From NCBI GenBank assembly GCA_947561395.2, contig OX387184.1, positions 3,100,001 through 3,164,000 of the forward strand: a stretch of 64,000 bases of DNA, written 5' to 3'. This DNA is from Buxus sempervirens (taxonomy: Eukaryota; Streptophyta; Magnoliopsida; Buxales; Buxaceae). Positions 60,970-64,000 of the stretch are shown piece after piece (the first letter of the stretch is position 1; each line of letters starts with the position of its first letter). The notes beneath the pieces are model-generated. The model made no database searches. It was not told where the DNA came from and worked only from the letters and a program-made list of their open reading frames with translations. A program made the position numbers and the translations under genes.

Positions 60970-62465
60970 ATAAAAAGACATGGAGTGAAACAATGGGGAA
61001 AGAGAGATAGAGAGAGATCATGCAAATACTCATTGCAACTCATGCAAATCAGATGTCCAGGTCATGTAAAGTACAACTTTACCAGGTCAATGAGTTAATT
61101 GAAAATAATTAATATGCAGAGTATGCTGACTTTCCAGGGCATCCAGGTGCTTAGGAATCACAGGGACACAAGGTGGAGATCATACAAACTGCTTATAAAC
61201 ATTTGGGAACACATATCGAAGTGTCCATCAAAATTTGTTAATTCGTTGCAATCACTTTCACAATTCCATTGAATCATGCATGATAATGGTGCGGGCAATC
61301 TCTCTTGTGAAAAGAAATTATAATATTTTCTATGATCTATATATGGGACTTAAATTAATGAAACAGAAATGAAAATCATCGATAATACTCTGACTAGTTT
61401 TCAATATTGAGTTTTCTGAAGACTAAAGTGACAGCTGATTAATGGATCTACATCATGAAAACCAACCAAATCAACTACTTCCGGTTGACCAGCCATCTAA
61501 GCCAACAAGTCGCGTTACACAACTGCGCAGAGATAAATATTTCATAATTCAGATTACAACTTATACATATCACAACCTCACTTCTTTAAGTTACAAGTCT
61601 CTGGAGAAAACTTGCCGAACAGCTATTGTGGGAAAGGCAACCATCACCAATAACCGATGAGAGACTATGCTCGCCAACGAGTAGTCAAAGACTAATCATA
61701 TGATAGTGGTAACTGGAAACGGTTTCAGAGCATAATAAACAGAATTATATACATGATAAATTTTTTTCTTTTTCTTTCGTATTTCGAGTAGTACTCAAAA
61801 AAAAATAACAGAATATATAACATATATATACAGATAATTCAGAGTACAAGAACCCACCATTTTCAGACCGAAATCGTCCATAGAACTAGGGATTGCCTCC
61901 GCTACTGTAATTCACCGTTTCATACTCGTTTCGAGAGTGAGGTCCGGGGTATCGCCACGCTATCAGCCAGAAATAAAGAACATAAACAAAAGCTAATAAA
62001 CCCTAACCATCCCAACTCCTTGGAAACTCTATTAGATCAAATCGAAGGATCTTTCGACTTCAATCTAGTTTAATTAACCGAGAGGGAGAGGGAGAAGAGG
62101 CATCGGGACAAAACCTAGAAATAAAAGAGGGAGCGGGAGAGTAAAATAATAACCCAAACCTTTAACGGACACAATGACACCCCTCTTTTTTTTTTTTTTT
62201 TTTGGATTGACGGGCAAAATGAATTCTGTTTCCTGTCCATTCTATCTCTATTTATACAGTTGTTAATTATTAATTCTATTAATAACGAGAAAGAGCCTTC
62301 GATAGTGTGCCAAAATCAAAATTACCCTTGTGCATTATTACGCTTGCGACATTTTATCTAATATCAAATCTATACACTTTTTTTCTTCAATAACCATAAA
62401 ATTACTATTATAATGTATTCTTAGAGGGATAATAGGGTGTTTTGGAGGCGTCTACAATGTTTTTT
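60970..62465. other. Intergenic; possible 5' leader near 61860-62100
   Basis: No coding gene supported. On the minus strand, 61850-62110 reads like a plant 5' leader (AGGGTTTATTAGC, CCTAGTTCTATGGACG) and could be a first exon of the Myb/SANT-like gene far downstream; this is a guess. A poly-T tract lies at 62186-62203. Confidence 0.3.
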
Positions 62466-62631
62466 TGATTTGCTCCCTGATGTGATCGTGAGATGCTGCC
62501 ATGTGGAGCATCTCACAATCAATCTTATTTGAATGTTGTAAATGTTTTAGGTGGGCCCCACATGAAAAAAAACATTGCCCATGAGATGCACCACATGGCA
62601 GCATCTCATGGCCACATCAAGAAGCAAATCA
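62466..62631. mobile_element. MITE, copy 3 of a three-copy family
   Basis: This is the best-preserved copy, at 166 bp. The left arm TGATTTGCTCCCTGATGTGA and right arm TCATGGCCACATCAAGAAGC are inverted relatives. Further in, GAGATGCTGCCATGTGG and CCACATGGCAGCATCTC are perfect inverted copies. The centre has GGTGGGCCCCACATG. It shares its core with 17178-17324 and 21003-21145. Confidence 0.8.
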
Positions 62632-62989
62632 GGGAAGCATGGCTGGTGATTTGCTTCCGTTTTAGAGTGTGCCAAAAGAGAACAAATTTTTTTTTTCCTA
62701 AAAACAATCTTATATTATTTTGTTAGAACAATATCCATTTGAAGATAAGTTGATTTTTTGTTTTTTATTTTCTGAAGAATGTCTATTAGCATTTTTATGC
62801 CTATGTGCTTATTTCAATCTTTTGCATCATCCAAATGTTAATGCAAGCGGACCAATCAATGATGCCCAGTTAATGAGATTTAGACTAATATGCTTTTTCA
62901 TTTTTTTTCTTTATTTTAGAGGTAAGCTTGTGCAATAACTACATCATTTTATTCAAAATAAAATAGGACTTTTAAGTGAATCAACCAAC
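62632..62989. other. AT-rich spacer
   Basis: No gene seen; the short frames at 62493-62938 are chance readings. Confidence 0.35.
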
Positions 62990-62997
62990 ATTATATC

Positions 62998-63330
62998 CAG
63001 TGGCGGAACCTTTTAATTTTTACTAAAAAATGTATATGTTTTATATATATTTTAATTAAAATTTAAGTTTTGCCCCCCCTAAAATTTCTGGTTCCCCCCC
63101 CCCCATTGAAAATTTTTATATTTCATAAGAATCCCTTCTAAAATTTCTGGTTTACCCCCCCCCCCCCCCCCCCCCCCCCCAACTCATTGAAATTTCTATA
63201 TTTCATGAAAATCCCCTCTAAAATTTCTGGTTTGCCCACCCCCAACTCATTAAAATTTCTATATTTCATGAGAAGTGTTAATTGACAATTTTTTTTGCCC
63301 CCCAGATTTGGAGTCCTAGTTCCGCCACTG
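62998..63330. mobile_element. hAT-like MITE with internal tandem modules, copy 2
   Basis: A 333-bp element runs from CAGTGGCGGAACC to GTTCCGCCACTG (inverted ends), flanked by 8-bp copies of ATTATATC at 62990-62997 and 63331-63338. The interior repeats modules with CTAAAATTTCTGGTTT, a C tract, and TCATT(G/A)AAATTTCTATATTTC. One C tract is expanded to 26 residues (63155-63180). It is the intact relative of 17980-18318. Confidence 0.92.
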
Positions 63331-63338
63331 ATTATATC

Positions 63339-64000
63339 CCTTGCAAGGAAATTTGTGAGATTTATGTGTACGTCGAAGATATATTTTGGATTTTGACCTG
63401 GATCAAATTGGTTTGGTTCAAATCATCATAAAGATTAAAGAATCTAATTCTATAATTCGCACTACAATTAGAATCCACTTTAGAGTTGGATTATGGGATT
63501 CTTATCAAGATTTTGGGCACCTTACGTTAAAATCTTAAAATTGAGATTCTATGGCAAATATATGAATTCTATATGATAATTTAAAAAAATAATAAGTAAA
63601 AAAGTATATATTACTTTTATATGATGTAATATATTTACAATATATAATGAATTATGTTATATATTATTATATATTTATATTTATATTGTATAACAATTCA
63701 TATTATATGCATATATTATATATAATAGACATCATATTTTATAATATATAAGATTATATGAAATTGTACATGTTATATACTATATTTAAAAAAATATTTT
63801 TTGTATGAAATTATTAATACAAGTGTCAAACCCGTTTACAGCCCTAAAAAAGTACCATAAGTGGCAGGTGGCAACTTATTGTAAATTCTAATTTCTAAAT
63901 GGTGCTTTTTTTTTCTTATTCTAAAACCAAATTTCTATTGACTTGTAATTATACAAGACGAGTAGTATCTAAATCTATACTATTAATAAAGGAAAGAGGG
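63339..64000. other. Very AT-rich terminal stretch
   Basis: A TATATTA-rich low-complexity tract occupies about 63590-63800. No gene seen. Confidence 0.45.

Overview
This window is nuclear DNA from a flowering plant. It holds intron-rich genes with GT-AG splice sites, long AT-rich spacers and many small non-autonomous DNA transposons. An XIP-type aquaporin, a class reported as missing from grasses and Brassicaceae, suggests a dicot or other non-grass angiosperm outside the Brassicaceae. No tRNA, rRNA, CRISPR, bacterial or viral gene was recognised. Coding exons were rebuilt by hand from splice sites, reading phase and family resemblance. UTRs are mostly undetermined.

Layout: 1-3406 (-) is a type-A (plastid) hexokinase cut by the left edge. 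4056-5779 is a hAT-like element with an 8-bp target duplication. 5892-7904 is a Mutator-like element carrying pieces of two host genes, a group IId WRKY factor and a stachyose synthase (a Pack-MULE). 8743-8976 (-) and 11221-11625 (+) are two small related proteins of unknown function in divergent orientation. 14926-16072 (+) is the XIP aquaporin. 18772-20216 (-) is a C2H2 zinc-finger protein of the plant family with a PARP-like C-terminal region. 22219-25105 holds a MITE, a LINE RNase H relic and a second MULE of the same terminal family as the first.

25669-37211 (+) is TRM6, the non-catalytic subunit of the tRNA m1A58 methyltransferase, in 12 coding exons. 39952-41475 (-) is a WUSCHEL homeobox gene. 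42-47 kb has no convincing gene but contains two segmental duplications and two strong hairpins. 47099-50629 (-) is an EF-hand protein. 52362-52859 (+) is a small, probably plastid, membrane protein. 53205-55271 (-) is an HVA22/DP1-type ER-shaping protein. 57466-58502 (-) is a Myb/SANT-like (LIMYB-type) DNA-binding protein. 58.5-64 kb is mostly non-coding with a MITE and a hAT MITE.

The genes are unrelated housekeeping, developmental and stress genes; there is no operon or biosynthetic cluster. The most unusual object is the Pack-MULE at 5.9-7.9 kb, in which a stachyose-synthase exon fragment lies between the two halves of a WRKY domain, at the conserved WRKY intron position. No wholly new biological system could be supported from the sequence alone.
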